The notes: a model not told the origin generated them from the letters alone. A DNA stretch of 64,000 nt from Pseudobowmanella zhangzhouensis (GCF_042662685.1 NZ_JBHSYO010000007.1:186001-250000); one strand, 5' to 3'; positions 35,536-45,223 are shown, numbered from the stretch's first letter. Numbers and translations are program-made.

Positions 35536-36672
35536 TTATCGGTTTGCAGAACAATCAAACATCTGCGTACCGCCAATCCAGGTATGGGTGACGTGCAGAT
35601 CCTGACTAAATAGGGTGAAATCGGCGCGTTTGCCTTTGGCCAGATGGCCAATGGAATCGAATCCGAGGAATTGTGCGGGTGTTGCGCTGGCCATTTGCAA
35701 GGCATCTTCAAGGGGAACACCCAACTGATGCATATTGCGTACGGCGCTGGCCATATCCAGCGCGGAACCCGCCAGTGTACCGTTCGGTAATGTTAACTTG
35801 TCGCCATCGCGCAGGATTTCAGTGTCCAGATAAGGCATATTCTGCAGCTCAGACCCAACATGAGCCATGGCATCGGTGACCAGAATCAGTCTTTCAACAC
35901 CTTTGGTCTTGTAAGCCAATTGACAGGCTAAATCGCTGACATGGTGTTTATCGACGATCAGGCCGCACCACGCATCGTTGCGTAAAAGCGCTGCGCCCAG
36001 CATGCCTGGTGCGCGTCCCGTCAATCCGGACATGGCGTTGTATAAATGCGTGAACCCGCTGGCACCGGCATCTAAGGCGGCCATCACAGTGTCTGCATCG
36101 GCGTTAGAATGACCCAGACATATCTTGATGCCACGCTGAGTTAAGTCGCGAATCACATCAGGACTGACGTTTTCTGGTGCCAGAGTCAGCATAACCTGCC
36201 CTAAATCTTGGCGGGTGAATAATGCCAATTCCGCATCCGATATAGGACGGACACAGTGCTGGGGGTGGATCCCGCGCTTGGGTACACTCAGGTGTGGGCC
36301 TTCAAAATGGACGCCAACGATACCGGGCAATGATGTCGCGATAGCCTCAGCGATTGCGTCTGCCGCCTGTTGCATCACCGACAATTCATCCGTGATGAGT
36401 GTTGGCAACATCGACGTAGTGCCATATCGGCTATGGCCGTTTATCATCGCCTTAAGGCAGTCGGAATTGGGCTGTTGATTAAACAGCATGCCACCACCGC
36501 CATTGACCTGAATGTCGACCAGTCCTGCGCTAACAATGCCTGGCAGCACTGTTCCTGTGGCTTCGCTGTCAGGACGAAAGTCGACAATAAGCCCATCTTC
36601 AACTGAAAACGCGACATGCTTATGCCACTGCGTGCCATCAAACAATTGCGCTGCGAAATAATGGTCAGTCAT
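35536..36672 (-). CDS. nagA: N-acetylglucosamine-6-phosphate deacetylase
   Basis: Cytoplasmic amidohydrolase converting GlcNAc-6-P to GlcN-6-P and acetate, 378 residues. Metal- and substrate-site motifs are visible: GVHFEGPHLS, LGHSNADADTVMAALDAGASGFTHLYNAMSGL and the catalytic Asp in LVTDAMAHVG. The N-terminal beta-sandwich is typical. It lies 8 bases downstream of nagB-II and 19 bases before nagP, within the NAG operon. Confidence 0.96.
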   Translation of the reverse strand: MTDHYFAAQLFDGTQWHKHVAFSVEDGLIVDFRPDSEATGTVLPGIVSAGLVDIQVNGGGGMLFNQQPNSDCLKAMINGHSRYGTTSMLPTLITDELSVMQQAADAIAEAIATSLPGIVGVHFEGPHLSVPKRGIHPQHCVRPISDAELALFTRQDLGQVMLTLAPENVSPDVIRDLTQRGIKICLGHSNADADTVMAALDAGASGFTHLYNAMSGLTGRAPGMLGAALLRNDAWCGLIVDKHHVSDLACQLAYKTKGVERLILVTDAMAHVGSELQNMPYLDTEILRDGDKLTLPNGTLAGSALDMASAVRNMHQLGVPLEDALQMASATPAQFLGFDSIGHLAKGKRADFTLFSQDLHVTHTWIGGTQMFDCSANR

Positions 36673-36680
36673 GTTTCGTC

Positions 36681-37679
36681 CTAGAGAGTTTGCGTCACTT
36701 TATTCAGTCCAACGGGCGCATCGGGATTGCGTCCCATGCTACATGCAATTTGTTCAATATCCAGATAAAAGCGTTGCAGTAAGGTCAGTGGCGCGAGACG
36801 CGGATGAACGTCAGATCCTACCTGGTGCATGGAGGCAATCGGCGCACCCCGGCGTGTCAGTTCGGCCATTTGTTCACCGTGGGCAGTGGCGCTTTCATCC
36901 TCAATGCGTAAATCCAGTACCGGTAACTGATTGGCTACCAGAGTAACCGGGCCATGCAAAAATTCTGCGCTACTGAAGGACTCAGCATGGATGCCACACA
37001 CTTCTTTTAGCTTCAATGCGATTTCACGACTGATGGCATAGCCAAAGCCTCGTCCAAGTACGACACAATGCTTAAGCGGGGTGATAAACGCTACTGATAG
37101 TTGGGGCGGGCTGGCTACGGTATCGGCTAAATGCTGGGGTAAGGTGTTTAACGCAGACAACAGATCGGATTTTTTACCCCAGTGGGCGACTAACTGCAGC
37201 AATGCGCTGAGGGTAGCTAAATAACTTTTGGTGGCAGCGACAGCGTGCTCTTTTTCCGCGCACAACGGCACCACCACATTGGCCTTTTCGGCAAGTGGAG
37301 AAGACTCGTCATTGACCAAAGCAACAACCAGCGCGCCCGCTTTGCGGGCCGCATCTACCTGAGTGAGAATGTCCGGGCTTCGTCCTGACTGGGAAATGCA
37401 GATGACTAATGCGCGATCCAACTTGAGTGACTGGCCATAAATACTGGTGACGGACGGGGCGGCGGCACAAACCGGCACATTTAACTCCACCTCAATCAGA
37501 TATTTGGCGAATACGCCGGCATGATCGGATGAACCTCGTCCAACCATGTACACCATGGCAGGATTAAAATCACGAATGGTATTGCCTAATTCGGCACAAA
37601 TGGCGGCATTGTGTTGTAATTGATTGGCGATCACTCGCGCTGCATCGGCGGCTTCGCGCGCCATAATCGAACTATTCAT
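36681..37679 (-). CDS. nagB-II: Glucosamine-6-phosphate deaminase, NagB-II (SIS-domain) type
   Basis: Cytoplasmic SIS-domain protein of 332 residues, the non-orthologous replacement of NagB known from Shewanella and relatives. It converts GlcN-6-P to fructose-6-P and ammonia. Two SIS domains: VYMVGRGSSDHAGVFAKYL and CISQSGRSPD in the first, HCVVLGRGFGYAISREIALKLKE in the second; CAEKEHAVAATKSY matches the catalytic helix of GlmS-like isomerases. The start ATG overlaps the nagK stop by 8 bases, so translation is coupled; a longer frame upstream is not supported. Confidence 0.93.
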   Translation of the reverse strand: MNSSIMAREAADAARVIANQLQHNAAICAELGNTIRDFNPAMVYMVGRGSSDHAGVFAKYLIEVELNVPVCAAAPSVTSIYGQSLKLDRALVICISQSGRSPDILTQVDAARKAGALVVALVNDESSPLAEKANVVVPLCAEKEHAVAATKSYLATLSALLQLVAHWGKKSDLLSALNTLPQHLADTVASPPQLSVAFITPLKHCVVLGRGFGYAISREIALKLKEVCGIHAESFSSAEFLHGPVTLVANQLPVLDLRIEDESATAHGEQMAELTRRGAPIASMHQVGSDVHPRLAPLTLLQRFYLDIEQIACSMGRNPDAPVGLNKVTQTL

Positions 37680-38547
37680 TGACGTCCTCACGACAAAATA
37701 AGATGGCACCGTATTCAGGTGCAAATTGAGCGGGTTGAATAAATTGCTGCACAGTGGCATGCAGATACGGTGTTATTTTGTGCGCCAGTCCGCCAATAAA
37801 CGACAGCCTCGGTGCCCCTTGTTCACGTAATTTTGCTGCCAGCCGGCTGAGATAGTCAGCCCCGTCGAGAATAATCGCATGTGCTATGGGGTCGTCCTGC
37901 TCTGCGCAGGCGAAGACTTGTGGAGCGAGGCTGGCAAATTCGGCCGGTCGAGCGGTTAAGTAACGTTGAACTAATTCCGCGCTATTACGGCTGCCACTGT
38001 GAGCCAGCACCGCTTCGGTTAGCAGGGTATGCGCGGTTAATCCATCTAATGACTCAAGGCAATGACGAACCGCCTGATTGCCGAGCCAGGCACCGCTGCC
38101 TTTGTCGCCCAGGCCAAAACCATGGCCACCCATTTCCAACTGCAGGTGATCACGTAAATAAACCCCAGAACTACCGGTACCCACGATCACAATCGCACCA
38201 TTTTCACCATTGTGTGCGCCCAACGCGGCGATATGCAGGTCTGTGGTCAGATGCATCGATATAAATGGGTGTTGCCATTGCAACATTTTGTCCCGGTAAA
38301 CAGGCAGGTTCACCCCGGCAAGGCCAATGCCCGCGTGGATGCGGTTAATATCGTCGCTACTCAGGCCAGCCTGAATGAGCGCCGCCATCACGGCCTGCTC
38401 AATAGAGTGCAGGGTTTGAGAAAAATCCCGCGCAGGGTTAGCAGGTCCGGCAACACTGGTTGCCAGTACATTTCCTGCGGCATCTTCCAGTCGGGCTTTG
38501 CACTTGGTGCCGCCGCCATCAATGCCAATAAAAAGTGGTGCTTTCAC
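37672..38547 (-). CDS. nagK: N-acetylglucosamine kinase, eukaryotic/BadF type
   Basis: Cytoplasmic ASKHA kinase of 291 residues phosphorylating GlcNAc after NagP import. The phosphate-binding loop GIDGGGTKCKARL is at the N-terminus; VIVGTGSSGVYL and GGHGFGLGDKGSGAWLG are further typical motifs of the COG2971 group. The start is a GTG preceded by a GAGGG site. It is the first gene after the NagR operator at 38617-38638, so the four catabolic genes form one NagR-controlled unit. Confidence 0.92.
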   Translation of the reverse strand: MKAPLFIGIDGGGTKCKARLEDAAGNVLATSVAGPANPARDFSQTLHSIEQAVMAALIQAGLSSDDINRIHAGIGLAGVNLPVYRDKMLQWQHPFISMHLTTDLHIAALGAHNGENGAIVIVGTGSSGVYLRDHLQLEMGGHGFGLGDKGSGAWLGNQAVRHCLESLDGLTAHTLLTEAVLAHSGSRNSAELVQRYLTARPAEFASLAPQVFACAEQDDPIAHAIILDGADYLSRLAAKLREQGAPRLSFIGGLAHKITPYLHATVQQFIQPAQFAPEYGAILFCREDVNE

Positions 38548-38616
38548 AGGGCTAATCCCTCGTTAAACATGGTGGGAGTGTCCTTGCCTGAATAACTGAT
38601 TGAGCAGTTTATCAAC

Positions 38617-38638
38617 AAAATGACAGCGTTGTCATTTT
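38617..38638. promoter_or_regulatory. NagR operator upstream of nagK
   Basis: Perfect 9-bp arms AAAATGACA / TGTCATTTT around GCGT, 70 bases upstream of the nagK start. The core TGACAGCGTTGTCA recurs twice upstream of the TonB receptor gene and matches the NagR motif described for Alteromonadales. Confidence 0.88.
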
Positions 38639-38674
38639 GTTTTTGCAGGTCGGATGTGGTGTTTATTCTCATGG

Positions 38675-41263
38675 TTATTGAACCTGTTGTACCCGGCTGG
38701 TGTGGTCGGAGCCAGGCACGCGCGCGCGCACCCGCACCCGCACTGCACGATTACCAACATCAAATGGCGCCAGGTAGGTTTGCCAGCCGCTGTCAGCCAG
38801 CTGATATTCAGCAACTAAACCAGCAAAAGGCAGTGTCATATACAAACGTCCATCGTTAACCTGTGCGCCGGGTAGTGGAGTACGGTATGCAATCTGATGT
38901 TCACTCAACATAGGTAGCCAACGGTTGCTGAGTTGATTGCTAAATTGCCACCAATCTGCATTTCTCAGGGCAATGCGTGTATCGTCCATATGCCGGGTTT
39001 GCGCGGAATAAGCCCGCCCCGCCTGATAGGCTTGTTCCCACGGGGCCACATGCCAGGCTCGCTCGGCGACACTGAATAAGCGCGGATAAAGCATATACTC
39101 TGCGCGTTCGTCACTACGAACCGTTTCGCTCCATAATTGTGCTTGTAAGCCTATGATATTCTCCGGTTTCTTTAACGGAGTAGGATCTTTGTCCGCGTAT
39201 GGATTGCCCATTCGATCAGGCCAAATTTCTGCGTGTGCAGGCAGATTGGCGGGCATAAACTGAAAAATTTGCTCACTGTCGGTGGCGCGCGAACCCCAAT
39301 AGTAGCCGGGCTCTTTCGGATCTGATTCGTAGGGAAAGTCCAAGTAAAGCATATCGGGAAACGACAATACGACCTGCATGCCTTGATTGGCCATGTCGTG
39401 AGTACGTGCACTGCCGCCCCAAAACAGGGTGTCCCACACGTTAGATTGAATCGGGCGTGGCAACGCGCGGGGATTGGCATGGGAGAGGCCATCACTCCAG
39501 GCTCCGGGGATCATGCCGCGCTGACTGACCATATTGGCGACTTTCTCGACAAAATAGGCGCTTAGCTGCTTGGCCTCGGTAAGTTCTGGTTGCCGTGCAA
39601 TTAGCGCCTGACATGCCGGTGAATCCTGCCATGCGCCAGCGGTCTCGTCCGCGCCGATATGGTAGCGGGTTAGGGGAACGCCGGCCTCTTTATGCAGAAT
39701 CTGCACTTCATCCAGCACCTTATTAACGAAAGCGTAGGTACTGTCGATGCAGGGATTCAGGGTATTGTCGTGGTAGTGCTGGATCGACGAATAGTGGCTC
39801 TGATCCTGTGGTTCACTCAGGTAATACTGGTTGGCTGCGTCGGATTGCTCGGCCTGCATTAATTTCCGGTACCGTGCCTGCATCGCAACGATGGCCGCAC
39901 GTGAATGGCCCGGCATATCCAGAGCAGGAATAACCTCGATATGACGCTGAGCAGCATAACGTAGCAGGCCAATATAATCTTCGCGGCTGTAGTAGCCATT
40001 AACCTGTGATGTGGGATCGACACCAGCGCCCAGTTGCGGCAACAGACAATGCTCTTCGGTTAAATCCAGACAACGTTTGCCGCCGACTTCGGTTAGCTCA
40101 GGCAAGTCCTGTATTTGCAGACGCCAACCTTCATCATCTGCCAGATGTAAATGCAGGGTGTTCAGTTTCACAGCAGCCATCACATCCAATAAGCGTTGGA
40201 CAAAGGCGACACTGCGGAAGTTTCGCGCGACATCTAAATGTAAACCACGCAGCGGATAGCGCGGCGCATCGCTGATTGAGCCGAGTGGTAAGCTGGTGTC
40301 TGATGAACGATATAGTTGCGCTAATGTCATTAGCGCGTAAAAGCGCCCCTGCTCTGTGGCAGCGCGGATCTCGATGCCTTCATGCTGGATTGTCAGCGCA
40401 TAGGCCTCATCACCCAGAGTTGAATCCAGAGTAAATAATACCGCCTCGCCATTGTTTTGCAGCGGGAGTCCAAACCAGGTTAGAAAGTGCGAGAGCGTCG
40501 CCTGATTCCGGGAATCTGCGGGTAGTGAGATTCCGTTAGTGAGAGTGCGTCGCTCTGATTGCCAGTCACTTGTTTGTACGGAGGGCAACACCCTGGGACT
40601 TGCAGACAGCGGCAGGGTTTGCAGTGCAGATTGCTGTTGAAAGCGCCACGTGGCATCAACCAGCGGCATGTTGTCATCCGGATTGCGTTTTCGTTGTTGC
40701 GGTGTTTCAAATGCGGCGACGTGTGCCGCGCGTGCAAGTGGGTCGCCATCGCGCTTAACTTCGCGGGTGGCGCTGATCACTTGTGGTGTTAAACCCGGTG
40801 CTTCAACAATAAAATTGGGGAATAAACCTGATTCACTGACAAGCCAGTTAGGCCCCTTAAACAAAATACGGTATTGCCCGGCGTTAACCTGTTGCCCGGT
40901 TTTGACCGTAATTTTATGCAGATCACCATTAATATGCTGCAGTTCAAACAGCTCGCTGTCATGCCAACCGATGGGCGAAATATGACTGAAGTAAATACGC
41001 CAATCCGCTGGCATGGCCGCAGGCAGGGTCAGGTCCAATTGTGCCAGATAACATTGTGCCGATGCTGCCGGACAATCTTCCACATCCAGATTTGACAGCA
41101 CAGTCAACCGTACACCGATTTGTTCAGCGGCCGTATCCAGTGTTTGTTGTGCCGATATGGCTGGCGTTGGCGTGGCTTTCGGTTGGCAGGCCAACATGCA
41201 AATCAGTGCAGCGATGGTTACAAACAGTCTGCCGGTCTGGCGTAATGAAACCCGGTTAATCAT
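38675..41263 (-). CDS. GH20 beta-N-acetylhexosaminidase (chitobiase), lipoprotein
   Basis: Envelope glycoside hydrolase of 862 residues releasing terminal GlcNAc from chitin-type oligosaccharides. A lipoprotein signal ends in LAC (about 24-26). Then come a chitobiase-type N-terminal beta domain, the GH20b domain (about 245-340), the catalytic barrel (about 345-730; LRGLHLDVARNFRS, ALDMPGHSRAAIVAM) and a C-terminal beta domain. The catalytic Asp539-Glu540 pair is in HIGADETAGAW. The start overlaps the stop of the preceding halogenase-like gene (ATGA). A CG-rich run near the 3' end encodes an Arg/Val-rich tail. Confidence 0.95.
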   Translation of the reverse strand: MINRVSLRQTGRLFVTIAALICMLACQPKATPTPAISAQQTLDTAAEQIGVRLTVLSNLDVEDCPAASAQCYLAQLDLTLPAAMPADWRIYFSHISPIGWHDSELFELQHINGDLHKITVKTGQQVNAGQYRILFKGPNWLVSESGLFPNFIVEAPGLTPQVISATREVKRDGDPLARAAHVAAFETPQQRKRNPDDNMPLVDATWRFQQQSALQTLPLSASPRVLPSVQTSDWQSERRTLTNGISLPADSRNQATLSHFLTWFGLPLQNNGEAVLFTLDSTLGDEAYALTIQHEGIEIRAATEQGRFYALMTLAQLYRSSDTSLPLGSISDAPRYPLRGLHLDVARNFRSVAFVQRLLDVMAAVKLNTLHLHLADDEGWRLQIQDLPELTEVGGKRCLDLTEEHCLLPQLGAGVDPTSQVNGYYSREDYIGLLRYAAQRHIEVIPALDMPGHSRAAIVAMQARYRKLMQAEQSDAANQYYLSEPQDQSHYSSIQHYHDNTLNPCIDSTYAFVNKVLDEVQILHKEAGVPLTRYHIGADETAGAWQDSPACQALIARQPELTEAKQLSAYFVEKVANMVSQRGMIPGAWSDGLSHANPRALPRPIQSNVWDTLFWGGSARTHDMANQGMQVVLSFPDMLYLDFPYESDPKEPGYYWGSRATDSEQIFQFMPANLPAHAEIWPDRMGNPYADKDPTPLKKPENIIGLQAQLWSETVRSDERAEYMLYPRLFSVAERAWHVAPWEQAYQAGRAYSAQTRHMDDTRIALRNADWWQFSNQLSNRWLPMLSEHQIAYRTPLPGAQVNDGRLYMTLPFAGLVAEYQLADSGWQTYLAPFDVGNRAVRVRVRARVPGSDHTSRVQQVQ

Positions 41264-42810
41264 TGTGAGCGTGTGTCCTTAGCTGAAAATAGTGGTTTGC
41301 CGTGTAAATGTTGCAGATAGGCCAGATGAGACTGAGTTTGCAGTAACAGATTTGCGGCCATGTGATTGACCTGGTCGAATAGTGACTGATTCTGTGTGCT
41401 GCTGGGTTGTAAGTGCAAAGCCGGTAGGTGTCCCATGCCATAAAGAATGTAGCGATAGTTTTCGTCGTTAAACGTGGTGCTGTAACCGCCACTTAAGTCC
41501 ATAAACTCGCAGACTTTGTGTTTCCACAAGGTGAGTTTTTCAGCGAGCCCTTCACAGCCCTCTGCCGATGCCTGCGCCTGACGCCAGAAGTCGGTATCGT
41601 CGCGATCCGTCAGACAGTAATGCAGCACAATGAATTGTTTCAAATCCTCATATACGCCGCGCATCTGGCGATTAAAACTGCGACGTACACTATCGGAGAT
41701 GTTTGCCGCCGAAAAATGTGTGGCAAAGAGCCGTGCAGCGACATTAATCAAATGCAGGCCGGTAGACTCCAACGGTTCTATAAAACCAGAAGATAAGCCG
41801 ATGGCAACACAATTGCCGACCCAGCTTTGTGGACGAAATCCAACTTTCATATCCAGATGAAGGGCGGAGCGCGTTGCGGCCTCGTCTCCGAGGAACTCGC
41901 GCAGCTCGGCTTCCGCCTGCTCGGCGCTGAGACGATTGCCATCGTACACATAGCCATTGCCCTGACGATTAACCAGGTCAATCTGCCATGCCCAGCCATG
42001 ACTCAATGCCGTAGAAGTGGTAAACGGTCTTGGCGTCTCGCCGGGAGCATAGTCACGCTGAATGGCGACAGCCTTGTTACAGGGCAGCACGTCGGTAAAG
42101 GATTCCCAGTTATCGGGCTGCAGGGCATCAATCAACTTGCCGGAAAATCCACTGCAATCAATATAAAAATCCGCCTGATGAACACCCTCTGACGTCTGTA
42201 ATGAAGAAATCTCTCCATCCTCTACGTTCACGTTGGTAACGGTCGCCACCTGGTAAGTGATGCCCGCCTCCAGGCCTTTTTTACGTAAAAATTGACCCAG
42301 TAGGGTGGCGTCCAGATGATAGCCGTAAGGGACGACGCCCTGATAAGGACGACTCATCGGCGTTTTCGGACTGGCGGATTTTTCTGCCAGCAGACTACTC
42401 AGGCAAACCCCCTGATCGTAGCGCTGGTGGTTGAAGTGCTGCCCCATGACCCATTCACTGCTTATGTCGATGGCGCCGGCCGGCCGTTGTTGTTCAAACG
42501 GATGGAAATATTCATGCACCCCAGCAGCGGAGGGTTTCATCCAGTTGCGGAATAAAATACCCAGTTTCAGCGTGGCGTTAGTCTCGCGCATCAACTCCTG
42601 TTCATCTAATCCCAGCGCGGCGAACAAAAAACGAATGCTGTGCACCGTGGCTTCGCCAACGCCAATTGGCCCGATTTTATCCGATTCGATCAGGTGAATC
42701 TGAACTCCCTGCTGATGGAAATAGCGTTGTAAATACAAGGCTGTCATCCAACCCGCACTGCCTCCGCCGACGATAGTTAGTGTCTTTTTTGTGGAATTTG
42801 AGGTGGTCAT
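41260..42810 (-). CDS. Flavin-dependent tryptophan halogenase-like protein (copy 1)
   Basis: Cytoplasmic FAD-dependent protein of 516 residues in the PrnA/Trp-halogenase family. The FAD site is GGGSAGW (15-21). The catalytic lysine position is filled by Lys82 (TLKLGILFRNW). The halogenase signature WxWxIP reads WAWQID, so the proline is lost, as is common in family members encoded in polysaccharide-utilisation loci. Overlapping start/stop with both neighbours (ATGA each) means tight co-expression with the GH20 and the second copy. The true substrate and whether it halogenates are unknown. Confidence 0.9.
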   Translation of the reverse strand: MTTSNSTKKTLTIVGGGSAGWMTALYLQRYFHQQGVQIHLIESDKIGPIGVGEATVHSIRFLFAALGLDEQELMRETNATLKLGILFRNWMKPSAAGVHEYFHPFEQQRPAGAIDISSEWVMGQHFNHQRYDQGVCLSSLLAEKSASPKTPMSRPYQGVVPYGYHLDATLLGQFLRKKGLEAGITYQVATVTNVNVEDGEISSLQTSEGVHQADFYIDCSGFSGKLIDALQPDNWESFTDVLPCNKAVAIQRDYAPGETPRPFTTSTALSHGWAWQIDLVNRQGNGYVYDGNRLSAEQAEAELREFLGDEAATRSALHLDMKVGFRPQSWVGNCVAIGLSSGFIEPLESTGLHLINVAARLFATHFSAANISDSVRRSFNRQMRGVYEDLKQFIVLHYCLTDRDDTDFWRQAQASAEGCEGLAEKLTLWKHKVCEFMDLSGGYSTTFNDENYRYILYGMGHLPALHLQPSSTQNQSLFDQVNHMAANLLLQTQSHLAYLQHLHGKPLFSAKDTRSQ

Positions 42811-44363
42811 AGGGGTTGTAATCCAAAGCGGGCAATACGCTGCAACAGGTCGCGGTGTTCAGGCAATTGCTTTGCAGCCTGCTGCGCATAATCGGCAATA
42901 CGGCGATAGAATTGCTGAGCTTGTGTGTGATCAGCCTGTTGCTGCAAAAACGCGGCTGGCATCGTGTTAAATTGCATGCCGTACAATACGTAAAGGTGGT
43001 TCTCCAGATTGAACACGCTGGCCCGATCGGTAAAGTCATACTGACTGGGCAGATGTCGCTGCCAGTGCTGAATATCCTCTTCAAGCGTGGCAGACCAAGT
43101 GTTGCTGTCCTGATGCGCTAACCAGAATTCGCTATCGCGGCGATTGCTGATGCAGTAATGCAACTTCACAAAGTCCAGCACCCGATCCCACGCATAACGT
43201 AATTTTTTATTGTATCGCGCAGCGCAACGACAGATGTCCTGATGGGTAACCGGAAACTGCTCGGCCAGCATGCGCGCACTGACGTCAAACAACAGTAATC
43301 CGGTTGCTTCAAGCGGTTCGACGAATCCCTGAGACATGCCAACTGCGACGCAGTTGCCTTGCCAAAAGCGTTCATAATAGCCAGTGCGCATGGGGATTTT
43401 GCGCACCGTTAGTGCATCGGCGTCGGTTCCCAAATAGCGCTGTAGGTCGTCCAGCGCACTTTGTTCTGTCTGGAAATCGCTGGCATACACCAAACCTACG
43501 CCACGGCGGGTGGTCAGGCCAATATCCCATATCCAACCGGCCTGTTGTGCCGTGGCTAAGGTGGAGCAGGCTATGGGTTGTTGCGGATCGGTATAAGGTA
43601 CCTGTACCGCCAGCGCGGTGTCGGTAAATATGTGCGCCTTTTTACTGATAAATGGCACGTTAAGGGTCTGGCCCAGCAAAGTCGAATTTGCGCCACTGCA
43701 GTCGACGAACAGGTCAGCTACAAATTGCTGGCCTTGGTCGCTGTGCAGGCAACAGATATTACCCGCCTCATCAGTGTCTACGCGTGAGATGTTGGCCTGA
43801 ATATGTTTCACGCCCAAATTGGTTCGTGCATGGCGTGCCAGTAATTGACCAAATTTAGCGGCATCGAAATGGTACGCGTAGTTACACACGCCTTCATATT
43901 CGGGATGTGTGATGCCCTTGGGGGCTTTTCCGGCTTCGATAACGGCTTGCTGATAGGAAAATGCATTGGCAAAGTCGGGCTTTTGCTCTTTTTGCATCAC
44001 CCAGTCCAGCAAATGCGGTGCATATTCGGCTGGCGGATAGTCAAACACATGGTGGTAACGATGTGTTTGTCGGTCGCTTGGTGCCATCCAGTTGATAAAT
44101 TCGATACTTTGCTTGAAGGTGGCATCGCATTCGCGCAGTAATTCGGTTTCGCTGATACCAAGGTATTTCAACGTATCCCGGATGGCCGGCACGGTGCCTT
44201 CACCGACACCAATCGTTGGAATGTCGGGTGACTCAATCAGGGTCACACAAACCCCATTTGCCGTACCCGGTTGCAGCTTCTTGGCCAGGTGATTGGCGGT
44301 CAGCCATCCCGCCGTTCCACCACCGAGCACAATTACCGACGAAATCTTTTTTGGTGTCTCCAT
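42807..44363 (-). CDS. Flavin-dependent tryptophan halogenase-like protein (copy 2)
   Basis: Second member of the same family, 518 residues, clearly diverged from its neighbour along its length. The FAD-binding loop is GGGTAGW (14-20), Lys84 (TFKQSIEFINWM) sits at the catalytic position, and the WxWxIP signature reads WIWDIG. The C-terminal region EPLEATGLLLFDVSARML is shared with copy 1 (EPLESTGLHLINVAARLF). It starts 8 bases after the SapC-like gene stop. Two copies suggest a heteromeric or divided function; this is inference. Confidence 0.9.
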   Translation of the reverse strand: METPKKISSVIVLGGGTAGWLTANHLAKKLQPGTANGVCVTLIESPDIPTIGVGEGTVPAIRDTLKYLGISETELLRECDATFKQSIEFINWMAPSDRQTHRYHHVFDYPPAEYAPHLLDWVMQKEQKPDFANAFSYQQAVIEAGKAPKGITHPEYEGVCNYAYHFDAAKFGQLLARHARTNLGVKHIQANISRVDTDEAGNICCLHSDQGQQFVADLFVDCSGANSTLLGQTLNVPFISKKAHIFTDTALAVQVPYTDPQQPIACSTLATAQQAGWIWDIGLTTRRGVGLVYASDFQTEQSALDDLQRYLGTDADALTVRKIPMRTGYYERFWQGNCVAVGMSQGFVEPLEATGLLLFDVSARMLAEQFPVTHQDICRCAARYNKKLRYAWDRVLDFVKLHYCISNRRDSEFWLAHQDSNTWSATLEEDIQHWQRHLPSQYDFTDRASVFNLENHLYVLYGMQFNTMPAAFLQQQADHTQAQQFYRRIADYAQQAAKQLPEHRDLLQRIARFGLQPL

Positions 44364-44371
44364 ACTGACAC

Positions 44372-45076
44372 TCAGCGCTGGCTGGCCCGTTTTGACAGGC
44401 GATTGAGCTGCTTTAGTGACAACAACTGGGCGTGAATAACCTGCAAGGCGCCATTGCGATTGAGTGTTGCGAGCGTTTCAGCATCGAGCTCAGACAGCCG
44501 CTTTTGATCGATGATATACACCCCATCAATAGTACGTGGCTGCTCGTCACCTAAACGAATGGTTAATCGTTGCGCCGTCAGTAAATTGTGCTGCAACAGG
44601 AGTTGCGCGAATTGACGTGTAATTTGCTGGTGTTCGATGAATTGCATACAAGCATCCGATTGCGCCTGTAAAAATGCAGTTTTATTGCCTTGCTCGTCGA
44701 AAAGCGCCTGCCCGTGTTCCTCAGAGACACAGTTACTCTGCTCATCAATACATAGCATGAGCTGTTCGGCCTGTTCAGAGGGGCGCAACGAGAATGGATG
44801 CAGGCGCAGGACTTGTGGAACGTAATTGGCCTGAATGTCACCTTGACCGCAATACAGATTTTGTTGCGGTTGCAGTCCCATCATTGCCACCAATGTAAAC
44901 TCCCCGGTTTGTGCGTTTTTAACAAATACCAGCGGGAATTCAGTGGCGGCATCAACACATTCCTGCACGACCACGGGCACCAGTTGATCCTCACTGGCGT
45001 GGGAGAAATCGCGTTGTGTCACAACGTGGAGCTTGCCGTGGCGGGCAGGATTCAGGGCGGCTATTGATTGCGTCAT
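44372..45076 (-). CDS. SapC-family protein
   Basis: Protein of 234 residues without a signal peptide. The pattern HAxExxPVVxxExxxAAxEFPLVFxKN (here VPVVVQECVDAATEFPLVFVKN) and LVAMMGLQPQQNLY match SapC proteins, named after a Campylobacter S-layer gene. In Alteromonadales, Xanthomonadales and Caulobacter they recur between TonB receptors and halogenase-like genes. The biochemical role is unknown. A long hairpin separates it from the receptor gene, so it may be expressed at a lower level. Confidence 0.85.
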   Translation of the reverse strand: MTQSIAALNPARHGKLHVVTQRDFSHASEDQLVPVVVQECVDAATEFPLVFVKNAQTGEFTLVAMMGLQPQQNLYCGQGDIQANYVPQVLRLHPFSLRPSEQAEQLMLCIDEQSNCVSEEHGQALFDEQGNKTAFLQAQSDACMQFIEHQQITRQFAQLLLQHNLLTAQRLTIRLGDEQPRTIDGVYIIDQKRLSELDAETLATLNRNGALQVIHAQLLSLKQLNRLSKRASQR

Positions 45077-45169
45077 GCTACATCTCGTTATTGTTCTGTT
45101 GGCGGATTTTTCGCCAGTATGGCGTGTTTGCCTTATCGCTTCATCCCTTTTAAAAAAGGAGAAAGCGGT

Positions 45170-45216
45170 AAGACAAACAGGCAGCGGGAGGGGAATCCCC
45201 TCCGGCCTGTTGTCTT
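45170..45216 (-). terminator. Long hairpin between the TonB receptor and sapC genes
   Basis: An inverted repeat of about 20 bp (outer AAGACA / TGTCTT, inner GGAGGGG / CCCCTCC) with a 3-base loop, starting 8 bases past the receptor stop. On the minus strand the stem ends at ...TGTCTT followed by ACCGCTTTCTCC, a poor T-tract. It may be a partial terminator or an mRNA-stabilising structure that raises receptor expression over downstream genes. Confidence 0.65.
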
Positions 45217-45223
45217 AACGGGA

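Noticed and set aside
38545..38570. Eight-codon leader peptide (ATG...TGA) whose stop overlaps the nagK GTG start
   Set aside because: No ribosome binding site in front of its ATG and no attenuator structure; probably chance.
38715..38745. CG-rich near-repetitive tract in the 3' end of the GH20 gene
   Set aside because: Fully explained by Arg/Val/Ala codons of the C-terminal strand; no evidence of phase variation.
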